Origin: a virus
Length of the DNA stretch: 26,160 nucleotides
Virus record (IMG/VR): IMGVR_UViG_3300044729_004026
Span: 1 to 26,160 of that record
Direction: 5' to 3' (one strand)
Of the stretch, positions 1 to 7,670 are shown in pieces. Numbering within the stretch: position 1 is the first letter of the stretch; the number at the start of each line of letters is the position of its first letter. The notes under the pieces were generated by a model. The model was not told the DNA's origin. It was given only the letters and a program-made list of their open reading frames with translations, and made no database searches. Position numbers and translations under genes: made by a program.

Positions 1-84
1 TGGTGGGCAGAGTGCGGGAGGTTGGTAGTGTGGGATTTAGCGCGGGGGTAAACTGGTTTAGCGGCTAAATGACTGATTTAACGG
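1..84. promoter_or_regulatory. Candidate terminase recognition region upstream of terS
   Basis: No gene is visible in bases 1-68, which are G/T-rich on the plus strand. A heptamer TTTAGCG begins at 36 and at 57, and a variant TTTAACG begins at 77, so three copies lie 21 and 20 bases apart, about two helical turns each. A small inverted repeat (TAAAC/GTTTA, 49-60) lies between the first two. In lambda, the cohesive-end site and the small-terminase binding sites lie just upstream of Nu1, so phased repeats here suit terminase binding. This is inference from position and spacing; no cos cleavage site can be read from the sequence. Confidence 0.3.
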
Positions 85-575
85 CGAAAATCTTGATGAC
101 GAACAGGCAGTACGCCGACCATCGAGGTGTGTCCGCCGGGCGGATCAGCCAGTTGAAGCCAAAACTGCAGGAAGCCGGCGCGATCATGCCGGACGGACGG
201 ATCGACGCAACGCTGGCGGATGAGGTTTTGGGCGGCTCCCGCCCGATCATCGTTCCGGCTGCAGCGCCTAGCGCGCGATCGGAAGAAGCCTCGCTCACGG
301 TGCAACGCACCAAGCTGACCGCCCTCCAGGTCGAAGAGCGCGAGCTATCGCTGGCGGAGTTGCGCGGCGAACTGATCCGCAAGAGCGACGTCGAGTCAGC
401 CGCTTTCGACACGCAGCGCGTGATCCGCGATCGGTTGCTGGCCATCCCGCAGGAAGAGGCCGGCCGCTTCGTCGGCATCACCGACGAAAGCCAAGCCGCC
501 GCGATCCTCACTAAAGTCTTGACTGACCGACTGCATAAGCTGGCGGACGCTGTCGCCCGTGACGGAAGCCCATAA
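69..575 (+). CDS. Terminase small subunit, Nu1-like
   Basis: The product has 168 residues. It is first in the packaging-head order and overlaps the large terminase gene by 17 bases. The N-terminal 35 residues contain a putative winged-helix/HTH segment (NRQYADHRGVSAGRISQL) of the type used by lambda Nu1 to bind cos DNA. The middle (residues about 75-115) is charged and helical, as expected of the oligomerisation region, and the C-terminus would contact the large subunit. The size is close to Nu1 (181 aa). The start is uncertain: ATG at 69 has only a weak ribosome site, and ATG at 96 (residue 10) would still keep the HTH. The family call rests on the HTH, the position and the neighbour; no alignment was run. 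Confidence 0.75.
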   Translation: MTDLTAKILMTNRQYADHRGVSAGRISQLKPKLQEAGAIMPDGRIDATLADEVLGGSRPIIVPAAAPSARSEEASLTVQRTKLTALQVEERELSLAELRGELIRKSDVESAAFDTQRVIRDRLLAIPQEEAGRFVGITDESQAAAILTKVLTDRLHKLADAVARDGSP

Positions 576-2475
576 GGTCTACGCCAAAGGCGCTTCTCTG
601 GGGTTACGCCCCGACCCCATTCTTCCGGTCAGTCAATGGGCCGACCAAGCGATCTACATGCCGTCGGAAGTGACCCCCTTCCCCGGCCCCTGGCGGACCG
701 ACAAGGTCCCCTTCATGCGCGAGATCCTCGACGCGCTCGGCCCCACCGACCCCTGCCAGGAAGTCGTTCTGCAAAAATCGTCGCAGGTCGCCAGCACGGC
801 AACCATGGTCACGGCAATCTGCCACGTCGCCACCCGCAGCCCGGGCCCGGCGATGGTGCTGCAGCCGACGGTCGATCTCGGCCGTGCTTTCAGCCTTACC
901 AAGCTTGCCCCGGTCGTGCGCGCCAGCCCCGCCTTGTCCAGCATCTTCGCCGAACAGAAATCGCGCGACGGTGCCGCGACCACCATGCACAAAAGCTTTC
1001 CCGGTGGCTTCCTGTTGATCTCCGGCGCGAACAGCGCGGCCAGCTTGCGCATGCATTCCATTCGCTGGCTGTTCCTGGATGAAGTGGACGCCTATCCCGA
1101 AGACGTGGACGGTGAAGGCGATCCGGTAGAGCTGGCGGTCAAGCGCACCACGGCGTTCCACAACAAGAAAATCTTCAAAGGCTCATCGCCAACCACGGAA
1201 GAATCCAGCCGCATCGCCCCGGCTTATCTGGCTGGCACGCGCGGGCGGTATCATGTGCCCTGCCCACATTGCGGCTTCAAGCAGCCGCTGGATTGGGACA
1301 ATCTCGATTTCACGCAGCGCGGCACAATTGATGGTCCAGTCTATCCTTGCGTCAAGTGCAACGGCGTCATGGAAAACCGCCACAAGGTCGAAATGTTGGC
1401 CGGCGGCCAATGGGTTCACGCCGTCGAATGGCGGCCCGGCCTTGCCAAAAGCTACCAGATCAGCGAACTCTATTCGCCCTTTACGAGCTGGGCAAAGATG
1501 GTTGCGGGCTTCCTGGCCGCGAAATCCAGCCAAGAAAAGCTGAAAGTCTGGATCAATACCAGCCTGGGCGAAGTCTGGCGCGAGCGCGGCGAAGCCCCGG
1601 ATCACGTCCGGCTGCATGAACGGCGCGAACGTTACCATGTCGGTCGCGCCCCCCGAGGCGTGCTGTTCGTCACTTGCGGCGTGGACGTGCAAGAGAACCG
1701 TCTCGAAGGCGAGATTGTCGGTCATGGCGAGGGCGACCGCACTTGGAGCCTGGATTACTTCGTCATCCCCGGCCGCCCGGCCGAAACCGAAGTCTGGGCG
1801 CAGCTTGATAAAATTCTGCGCCAGCCTATCCCGGCTGAACAAGGCGACGCCTTCACGATCGCGCAGACCTGCGTCGATTCCGGCTATCTGAGTTCGCAGG
1901 TCTATCAGTTTGCTCGCTCCCGCCGCGCGGTTTCCGCGACCAAAGGCACCGGCAACCCGGCTGCACCGATCATTGGCCGCCCGGCTGTGCTGGATTTCAC
2001 GCATCAAGGCCGCGTGGTCAAAGGCGGCGTACAGCTCTGGTCGATCGGCACGCATCAAGCCAAGCTTCTGGTTTATGAGCGGCTGCGCCTGGCCAAAGAC
2101 GACGCGGACGACACGCCCCCCGGCTATTGCCATTTCCCGGCGGATTACGATCAGCATTATTTCCAGATGTTGACTTCGGAAACCCTGATCACCCGCATGG
2201 TCAAAGGCTACACGCAACAGCGCTGGGAAAAAATCGGCCGCAACGAGGCCCTAGATTGTCGCGTCTTGGCCATTGCAGCCGCGCATATCCTGGGCGCGCA
2301 CCGCTTGCGCCCAGAGGACTGGCGCGCGATGGCTGCCAATCGCGGCTTAACGTCCGCTCGGCAAACCGACCTGATCAACCCGCCGCTGCCAGAACAAATC
2401 CGCGCCCCGCAACCGCAAGGCCGTCCGGCCGCGTCTGGCGGGTCGTTTATTCCTGAAACCGGGGATTGGTTCTGA
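559..2475 (+). CDS. Terminase large subunit, GpA family
   Basis: This 638-residue protein is the DNA-packaging motor ATPase plus nuclease that cuts the concatemer and fills the prohead. The ATPase comes first: a Walker A-like segment near residues 71-81 (QKSSQVAST), Walker B LFLDEVD (171-177) and a coupling motif KGSSPT (207-212). A zinc-ribbon insert follows, with C235/C238 and C264/C267. The nuclease part starts around CGVDVQ (D376), with a conserved tail NEALDCRVLAIAAA. The size matches lambda gpA (641 aa). The start is GTG at 559, inside terS, so translation is probably coupled. Its stop shares one base with the next start. A GpA-type terminase usually goes with cohesive-end packaging. 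Confidence 0.95.
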   Translation: MTEAHKVYAKGASLGLRPDPILPVSQWADQAIYMPSEVTPFPGPWRTDKVPFMREILDALGPTDPCQEVVLQKSSQVASTATMVTAICHVATRSPGPAMVLQPTVDLGRAFSLTKLAPVVRASPALSSIFAEQKSRDGAATTMHKSFPGGFLLISGANSAASLRMHSIRWLFLDEVDAYPEDVDGEGDPVELAVKRTTAFHNKKIFKGSSPTTEESSRIAPAYLAGTRGRYHVPCPHCGFKQPLDWDNLDFTQRGTIDGPVYPCVKCNGVMENRHKVEMLAGGQWVHAVEWRPGLAKSYQISELYSPFTSWAKMVAGFLAAKSSQEKLKVWINTSLGEVWRERGEAPDHVRLHERRERYHVGRAPRGVLFVTCGVDVQENRLEGEIVGHGEGDRTWSLDYFVIPGRPAETEVWAQLDKILRQPIPAEQGDAFTIAQTCVDSGYLSSQVYQFARSRRAVSATKGTGNPAAPIIGRPAVLDFTHQGRVVKGGVQLWSIGTHQAKLLVYERLRLAKDDADDTPPGYCHFPADYDQHYFQMLTSETLITRMVKGYTQQRWEKIGRNEALDCRVLAIAAAHILGAHRLRPEDWRAMAANRGLTSARQTDLINPPLPEQIRAPQPQGRPAASGGSFIPETGDWF

Positions 2476-2666
2476 TGGCCGTCACACAAGCAGATCTGGA
2501 TCGTCTGTTGGCTGCCAAGCATTCAGGCGTGATGAAGGTCGAACAGGACGGCAAAGCCGTGACCTATCGCTCGATGCGCGAATTGGACATGGCGATCACC
2601 TCAGTCCAACGCGCGCTTGGGCACACCGCCGCGCGGCAACGCACCTCCTACGCGGATTTTTCGTGA
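2475..2666 (+). CDS. gpW-like head-tail joining protein
   Basis: A 63-residue protein that matches lambda gpW in size (68 aa), place (between large terminase and portal) and pattern: MAVTQADLDRLLAAKHSG, then a short beta segment (KVEQDGKAVTYRS) and a helix (MRELDMAITSVQRAL). gpW enters the filled head and forms part of the connector that takes the tail. ATG at 2475 was preferred over the in-frame TTG at 2466 because it overlaps the terminase stop by one base (TGATG), giving translational coupling. Its own stop overlaps the GTG of the portal gene. Confidence 0.85.
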   Translation: MAVTQADLDRLLAAKHSGVMKVEQDGKAVTYRSMRELDMAITSVQRALGHTAARQRTSYADFS

Positions 2667-4165
2667 ACGCGCCACAAAAACCCTCGTTGCTGCAGCGCTT
2701 TGCGGCCTGGATCCTGCGTCGCGGCTATGCCGGCGGCACAGTGGGCCGGCTGTTGGGCGCGCGCGGTGCCAGCGGCAACGCCAACGCGGAAATCAGCGCC
2801 GAGGGTGCGACGCTGCGCTACCGCGCCCGCCAATTGCTGCGCGATAACCCCTACGCGATCTCCGGCGTCGAGAAGCTGGTCACTGCCCTGGTTGGTCACG
2901 GCGTTGTTGCGCAGCCGGCCAGCGGCTCCAAGAAACTTGACGAAAAAATCAAGGAAAACTGGGAAAAATGGCAGAAAACCGCCGATTTTGACGGAAAACA
3001 GACGCTTTCCGGCCTGATCGCCACCGTTCTGCGCGCCATGATTTCCGACGGCGAAGGCATCTTGCTGCGCCAGCGCATCAAAGGCGACGTCAAGCTGCGC
3101 GGGCTTGAGGCCGATCACCTGGATGATTCGCGCTATTTGTACGAGCGGATTGAGAACGGCAACCGGATTTATCAGGGTATCGAGTATGATTCGCGCGACC
3201 AGATCGCGGCTTATTGGCTCTATCCGGAACATCCCGGCTCGCTTGACCCGAACCGCCCCTATCGCGCGGTGTCTGTGCGCGTGCCCGCCGAAGATGTCAT
3301 TCATCTTTTCGCCCCAACCCGGCTTGGTCAAGCGCGCGGCGTGACTTGGCTGCATTCGGCGGTTTCCCGCTTGATGCATTTGGAGAATTATGACGAAGCC
3401 GAGCTGGTGCGTGCCCGCGTGCAAGCTTGCTTCTCGGTGTTCGTCACCAACCAGAACGAAGGCCCTCTGGTCGCTAATCTAAGCGGAACCGAAGCGGCGC
3501 AAGGCGCGGATGGCCGTATCGGCGAAAAAATGCGGCCGGGTGCCATTCACTACACGGCCCCCGGATCAGACGTGAAATTCGCCGCGCCGCAAAGCAGCGG
3601 GATCAGCGCAGAACATGCGAGAGGCGTGCTGCGCGCCGTCGCCGCCGGGCTGCATGTCACATACGAAGATCTGACCGGCGATCTAAGTCAGGTCAATTAC
3701 AGCTCGCTGCGCGCGGGCCGCTTGTCTTTCCACCGCTTCGTCACGCGCCTGTTTTGGGAAACCATCGCCCCCTTGGTCTATGACCGGGTTTGGCAGATGT
3801 TTCTGGAGCATGCCGTCGCCAAAGGCGATCTGCCCGCGCGCGCGTTGAACTGCCCGGTAATCTGGACCCCGCCGCGCTATGAGGCTGTTGATCCTCAGAA
3901 GGATTACGAAGCCGATCTGATGGCTGTTCGCTCTGGCTTCGTGACCTGGGAAGATATGGTTGCCGCGCGGGGCGAAGACCCGCAAGCGCAGATGGATCGC
4001 ATCCAGGCGATCAACGCCGAGTTCGATAAACGCGGGATCATCTTGGATATCGACCCGCGCCGCCGCCAGCGCTCGGGTGCGCCCGTCGATCAAGTGAATC
4101 CCAACGCAGCGCCCGCGTCGCCAAAGCCCGATCTTGAGCCCGCGCCCGATCAAGCCGCCGCTTAA
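2663..4165 (+). CDS. Portal protein, lambda family
   Basis: This 500-residue protein should form the ring at the unique head vertex through which DNA enters and leaves and to which joiner proteins bind. It has the lambda gpB-type layout: an arginine-rich N-terminus followed by RYRARQLLRDNPYAISGVEKL, a middle portion with the family signature AEDVIHLFAPTRLGQARGVTWL, then the segment VTYEDLTGDLSQVNYSSLRAG, which is highly conserved in these portals. The C-terminus is proline- and alanine-rich and probably disordered. The start is GTG at 2663 (GTGA overlap with gpW). The next gene lies 12 bases on, with a ribosome site GGAG. Confidence 0.93.
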   Translation: MNAPQKPSLLQRFAAWILRRGYAGGTVGRLLGARGASGNANAEISAEGATLRYRARQLLRDNPYAISGVEKLVTALVGHGVVAQPASGSKKLDEKIKENWEKWQKTADFDGKQTLSGLIATVLRAMISDGEGILLRQRIKGDVKLRGLEADHLDDSRYLYERIENGNRIYQGIEYDSRDQIAAYWLYPEHPGSLDPNRPYRAVSVRVPAEDVIHLFAPTRLGQARGVTWLHSAVSRLMHLENYDEAELVRARVQACFSVFVTNQNEGPLVANLSGTEAAQGADGRIGEKMRPGAIHYTAPGSDVKFAAPQSSGISAEHARGVLRAVAAGLHVTYEDLTGDLSQVNYSSLRAGRLSFHRFVTRLFWETIAPLVYDRVWQMFLEHAVAKGDLPARALNCPVIWTPPRYEAVDPQKDYEADLMAVRSGFVTWEDMVAARGEDPQAQMDRIQAINAEFDKRGIILDIDPRRRQRSGAPVDQVNPNAAPASPKPDLEPAPDQAAA

Positions 4166-4177
4166 CGGAGAAATCAA

Positions 4178-6211
4178 ATGTCAACGCCCCTTCCCAGCGC
4201 GGCAGTCCTGCCGGCGCAAACCCGGCTTGCGCGTTTTCAGCCGGCGACCTTCAAAGAAGACGCTCGCACGGTCGAAGTCGTCTGGTCAACCGGCGCGGAC
4301 GTGCCGCGCTTCGATCCCTGGGAAAACAAGCGCTATATCGAGCGACTCAACATGAGTCCCGAGGCGGTAAATCTTTCCCGGCTGAACAACGGCGCGCCCT
4401 TGCTGAACAGCCACGCGGCTTATCGGCTGGAAAACGTGCTGGGACGTGTCGAAAGCGCAGTCATCGACAGCGGCGAAGGCCGGGCGACAATCCGGTTTTC
4501 TGCGCGCGACGAAGTCGCTGCCATTCTGGCGGACGTGCGCGACGGGATTCTCTGCAACATCAGCGTCGGTTATTCGGTCGATGAAATCCGCGTGACGCAA
4601 AATCGCGACGGCCCGGACCTTTGGGAAGTGGTGCGGTGGACCCCGTTTGAACTGTCGCTGGTCGCCATCCCCGCCGATGCCGGGGCGCAAGTGCGTCAGG
4701 AAAACCGAAACTTCCCTGTCATTTTCATCCGAGCGTCCGATGACGCCGCAACCCAGGAGCAGACCATGACGACGACTCAGGCTGCGGTCGATCCGGCCGC
4801 CAACACCACCGCCAACACCCCTCACCCTGAGCTTGTCGAAGGGCGAAGCGGCGCTCAAACCTCAACCCCTTTTAGCAAAGACTACGCGGCGCAAATCCGC
4901 ACCGCAGCATTCGCTTGCGGTCTGACCATCGAAGACGCGATGGACGTCATGACCGAAACCCGCAGCTTGACAGAAGCGCGCGCGGCTTTGGTCGCTCGCG
5001 CGGAAGCCAAACAGCTTGCCAACCAAGGCGGTCGCCCGATCGGCAGCCCCGTGGCGCAATTGGTGGCGGATCATACCGACCCCGCCCAGGTTCGCAGCGC
5101 CATGGCAACCGCGCTGGCCACCCGCGCCAACCCCGATCTTGGCGATGCAGCGCGGCGCGACGCGGCTTCCCTCGGCCATGCCCGCAAATACATGACCATG
5201 GGCTTCGCGCAGATCTTCGCCGATCTCGCGCGGTCGCACGGCGAAGGCACCCTTGACCCGAGCAATAAGGGCGAATTCGCGCAAGCCCTGCAGGCCGGCC
5301 TGTTCTCCCGTGCGGGTTTCGCGCACACCACGTCTGATTTCAGCAATATCTTGTCATCGGCTCAAAACAAGATCTTGCTGCAGGTCTATCCGACCTTGCC
5401 AAAATCTTACACGGTCTGGGCGCAGCGGGTAGAGTTCAATGATTGGAAAGATCATAACTTCCTGCGTATGGGGGATTTCCCGTCCGCGATCGGGCGCGCG
5501 CCGGGCGAAGGCGGCGGCACGCAATACGGCACGATGGGCGAAAAGCTCGAAGTGATCCGGCCGGTCAATTACCTGCCGGGCATGTCGCTCACGCAGGAAG
5601 TGCTGGTCAATGATGATCTCGGCGCGTTCAACCAGCTCGGCGCGGCTATCGCGTCGCGCGCGGCAACCGATGAAAACACGCTTGTCTATAACGTGCTGCT
5701 GGGTGCGCCCGCCTTCACTGATGGCGACGGCCCGACTCTGCGCGAAGGATCGGCGCGCATGTTCACGACTGGGCGCGGCAACAAGGCCAGCACGGGAACT
5801 GCCATCACGCTGGCCGCCTTGCAACTCGCGCGGGGAGCCATTCGCAAACAAACCGGCTTGAACAACCAGCCGCTGAATTTGGATGCGAACATCATCATCT
5901 GCGGCGTGGATAAAGAATTGGAAGCGAATCAGCTGACCGTTCCTTTGACGCCCGCGCAGGCGACCAACGCCAACCCCTATTCGTCGCGCTTGACCGTAGT
6001 CAGTGACGTCAACGTCACGGGCAATGGCTGGTATCTCGGCTGCGCACCGGCCATGTCGCCCGTGGTTTACGGCTATGTGCGCGGGTTGAATGGTCCGATC
6101 ATCTCGACCGAAGTGGATTTCGACACCAAAGGCCTAAAACTGCAATTGCAGATGGCGTTTGGAGCCGGCGCGCGCGACTTCCGAGGCATGTACCGCAACC
6201 CCGGTGCTTAA
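4178..6211 (+). CDS. Prohead protease-scaffold-major capsid fusion
   Basis: The product has 677 residues in three parts. Residues about 18-178 are an HK97-type prohead serine protease, with candidate catalytic H79 (LLNSHAAYRL) and S129 (CNISVGYSV). Residues about 179-370 are a low-complexity then helical region suited to a scaffold or delta domain. Residues about 380-677 are the major capsid protein, with segments such as PVNYLPGMSLTQEVLVNDDLG and PALN-like FDTKGLKLQLQMAFGAGARD. Fused protease/capsid genes are a known phage architecture; the protease would cut itself and the scaffold out after prohead assembly. An internal ATG at 4766 with its own ribosome site may add a protease-free product. 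A host-type repeat sits in the linker at 4819-4850. Confidence 0.9.
   Translation: MSTPLPSAAVLPAQTRLARFQPATFKEDARTVEVVWSTGADVPRFDPWENKRYIERLNMSPEAVNLSRLNNGAPLLNSHAAYRLENVLGRVESAVIDSGEGRATIRFSARDEVAAILADVRDGILCNISVGYSVDEIRVTQNRDGPDLWEVVRWTPFELSLVAIPADAGAQVRQENRNFPVIFIRASDDAATQEQTMTTTQAAVDPAANTTANTPHPELVEGRSGAQTSTPFSKDYAAQIRTAAFACGLTIEDAMDVMTETRSLTEARAALVARAEAKQLANQGGRPIGSPVAQLVADHTDPAQVRSAMATALATRANPDLGDAARRDAASLGHARKYMTMGFAQIFADLARSHGEGTLDPSNKGEFAQALQAGLFSRAGFAHTTSDFSNILSSAQNKILLQVYPTLPKSYTVWAQRVEFNDWKDHNFLRMGDFPSAIGRAPGEGGGTQYGTMGEKLEVIRPVNYLPGMSLTQEVLVNDDLGAFNQLGAAIASRAATDENTLVYNVLLGAPAFTDGDGPTLREGSARMFTTGRGNKASTGTAITLAALQLARGAIRKQTGLNNQPLNLDANIIICGVDKELEANQLTVPLTPAQATNANPYSSRLTVVSDVNVTGNGWYLGCAPAMSPVVYGYVRGLNGPIISTEVDFDTKGLKLQLQMAFGAGARDFRGMYRNPGA
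4755..4768 (+). promoter_or_regulatory. Internal ribosome site and start (scaffold-capsid form)
   Basis: AGGAG at 4755-4759 lies six bases before an in-frame ATG at 4766, which is codon 197 of the fusion gene. This is a better ribosome site than that of the full-length start. Initiation here would give a 481-residue scaffold-plus-capsid protein without the protease, close in logic to lambda Nu3, which starts inside gene C in the same frame. The site falls in the linker after the protease fold, which is where such a start would be useful. That it is used is inference. Confidence 0.5.
4819..4850. repeat. Interspersed repeat inside the capsid-fusion linker
   Basis: The core CCCTGAGCTTGTCGAAGGG (4825-4843) matches a short imperfect palindrome that is widespread between genes in many proteobacterial chromosomes, especially Sphingomonadales and Caulobacterales. 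It reads as HPELVEG on this strand and FDKLR on the other. Here it is in frame and encodes PHPELVEGRS at residues 216-224, in a threonine/alanine-rich linker. The identification is from memory of the repeat, not from a search. Confidence 0.6.
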
Positions 6212-6310
6212 TCCAGCGGGGCTCGCTCCCAAGAGCGAACCCGCGCCAGCGCTCTAGCGCGGCTTGCTCGCAAGAGTAAACGCGCGCCCTAGCGCGGGTC
6301 TTTCACAAAA
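6212..6310. repeat. Imperfect tandem palindromic repeats between capsid and decoration genes
   Basis: Two diverged units sit end to end. Unit 1 runs from about 6217 (GGCTCGCTCCCAAGAGCGAA...CTAGCGCGG) and unit 2 from about 6262 (CTTGCTCGCAAGAGTAAACG...CCTAGCGCGG). Each can fold: TCGCTC/GAGCGA with loop CCAA, and CCGCGC/GCGCGG. A 13-base core, GCGCGCCCTAGCG (6282-6294), recurs in reverse complement at 14514-14526. This is one of only two real gaps in the late operon, and it follows the most abundantly needed protein. The hairpins could cause attenuation or mRNA stabilisation, but there is no T-run, so a simple terminator is not supported. Confidence 0.5.
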
Positions 6311-6348
6311 GCAGGCCCTCCCCTTCCCCCTTTTTCGAGGATCACTCC

Positions 6349-6693
6349 ATGAAAAACTTCACTGAAACCGGCGATAGCTTCGCCTTTACCGCCCCTTATC
6401 CGCTCACGTCAGGTCAAGGCGTCCTAGTCGGCGCGTTGTTCGGCGTCGCGTTTGCCAACTACGCGCTGAACGAGACCAACTGCCGCGCCGGCCGCGTCGG
6501 CACTGCCGATCTGACCAAAGAGCCTTCGTTGGTGATCGCGTTCGGTGTGCGCGTGTTCTGGGATAACACGAACCGACGCGTCACAACCACGACTACCGGC
6601 AATTTCTGCATCGGATGGGCAGCCGAAGCAGCGGCCGGGGCGGACACAACTGTCTCGGTGCTGCTGGGCAACCCCACCGCTGCCGGCGCGTAA
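6349..6693 (+). CDS. DUF2190-type head decoration protein
   Basis: A 114-residue protein directly downstream of the capsid gene. The pattern is that of DUF2190 phage proteins: an early aromatic/threonine segment (GDSFAFTAPYPLTSGQGVLVGALFGVA), alternating beta strands, and a C-terminal GWAAEAAAGADTTVSVLLGNP that closes on a short beta sheet. Members of this group are regarded as capsid-stabilising or decoration proteins. A ribosome site (GAGG, 6335-6338) lies 10 bases before the ATG. The gene is separated from the capsid gene by the folded repeat region, which could set their relative expression. Confidence 0.75.
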   Translation: MKNFTETGDSFAFTAPYPLTSGQGVLVGALFGVAFANYALNETNCRAGRVGTADLTKEPSLVIAFGVRVFWDNTNRRVTTTTTGNFCIGWAAEAAAGADTTVSVLLGNPTAAGA

Positions 6694-6705
6694 GGGAAAA
6701 GCGCG

Positions 6706-7026
6706 ATGACGACGGCGATCGACCTGATGCATGACGCCTTGTTTCATGACGTCAATTTCAGTGTTGACGCCGTTTATCGCGATCCGCCGACCGCGCCTGA
6801 TGGCGTGAGCGTGCCCGTGCTGTTTGTGAATCAGGCCGATAGCGAAGCGCCGCTTGGTCAAGCGCGGGGGCGCAAGCCTCAAGTCGTGGTAGAGCTGCGC
6901 GCAGCCGATATCGCAGAGCCGGCAATCGGCGCAACGCTTACCATCGGCACGCGGGTTCTGACCATCGCCGCCAGCGAGCGCGACCGCGACCGGCTGATTC
7001 ACCGTTTGACCTTGCGAGAAGCCTGA
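6706..7026 (+). CDS. Head-tail joining protein
   Basis: This 106-residue protein lies between the decoration protein and the tail terminator candidate, where lambda has FII and related stoppers. The sequence is mostly beta (VSVPVLFVNQ, KPQVVVELRAADI, ATLTIGTRVLTIAAS) and ends DRDRLIHRLTLREA, a pattern typical of short joining proteins that seal the head connector and receive the tail. A ribosome site (AGGGAAA) precedes the ATG. The stop overlaps the next ATG (TGATG). The function is assigned from size, fold pattern and order. Confidence 0.65.
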   Translation: MTTAIDLMHDALFHDVNFSVDAVYRDPPTAPDGVSVPVLFVNQADSEAPLGQARGRKPQVVVELRAADIAEPAIGATLTIGTRVLTIAASERDRDRLIHRLTLREA

Positions 7027-7466
7027 TGCCGGACACGATCCGTGAGCGCTGCGTGCAGGCGTTGATCGCTCGGCTCGAGGCGATCACGGGATTTCCGGGT
7101 TTAAGCGTGCTGCGCCAACCCGATCAGGAAATCGAGTCCTACCCGGCTTTGGCGCTGTTCGAGGGCGATCAAACCGAGGATGACAGTTTCAGCCAGGTCA
7201 TCATGAAAGACCTGGAAATAAAGCTTGAAGCCTGGGTTGAAACGGCCTCAACCACCCTGGCGCGCCAGACGCTGGAACAGATCGGCGCGGCGATCGAACA
7301 AAGCTTTGACGCCGATCCAACCCTCGGCGGGTTGGCCTTCGATCTTGTGCGCAGTGGCGAACAAACGGAAATGGCGGCGGACGGTTCGCGCGCCATCGGA
7401 ACTGCGCTGATTTCTTATGTTCTGCGCTACCAAACTCGGCGCGGCGACCCCTTCACAGCGGCGTGA
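7026..7466 (+). CDS. Tail terminator / minor tail protein U-like
   Basis: A 146-residue protein coupled to the joiner gene by a one-base stop/start overlap. It opens with a helix (TIRERCVQALIARLEAI), then strands (YPALALFEGDQTEDD, KDLEIKLEAWVET), a central helix (ARQTLEQIGAAIEQSF) and a final strand (ALISYVLRYQTRRGDPF). This alpha-beta order and length match tail terminator proteins of the lambda gpU kind, which cap the finished tail tube and bind the head. The position just before the tube gene agrees. No direct alignment was made. Confidence 0.65.
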   Translation: MPDTIRERCVQALIARLEAITGFPGLSVLRQPDQEIESYPALALFEGDQTEDDSFSQVIMKDLEIKLEAWVETASTTLARQTLEQIGAAIEQSFDADPTLGGLAFDLVRSGEQTEMAADGSRAIGTALISYVLRYQTRRGDPFTAA

Positions 7467-7490
7467 GCCGCCTTTTCTGGAGAAAAACCC

Positions 7491-7664
7491 ATGAGTGATA
7501 TCCCCAGCCATCGGCGGGCAGAGCCAGCCCCGGCCCCCGCCGATACCAACGATCCGGACGGCATCAATGTCGATCGCGACGGTGTTGCGCGGTCACCGGA
7601 ACCGGCCAGCGCCCCCGAAACCCCATCCGGCAAGCCTCGCAAGCCCGCTTCTTCGCAGGAGTAA
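7491..7664 (+). CDS. Small proline-rich protein, 57 residues
   Basis: ATG at 7491 opens a 57-codon frame ending TAA at 7662-7664, lying exactly between the terminator-like gene and the tail tube gene. GGAG at 7479-7482 is well spaced, eight bases upstream. The product (MSDIPSHRRAEPAPAPADTN...KPRKPASSQE) is rich in proline, alanine and charged residues and looks disordered. The next gene starts six bases after its stop, and the AGGAG that serves it lies inside the end of this frame. The spacing and ribosome site make it a credible gene. No function can be read; a small tail-assembly accessory role is only a guess. Confidence 0.6.
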   Translation: MSDIPSHRRAEPAPAPADTNDPDGINVDRDGVARSPEPASAPETPSGKPRKPASSQE

Positions 7665-7670
7665 CAGATC

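Noticed and set aside
1183-2217. 344-codon minus-strand frame opposite the large terminase
   Set aside because: The plus strand encodes an unmistakable GpA terminase; the antisense frame has no ribosome site or motif.
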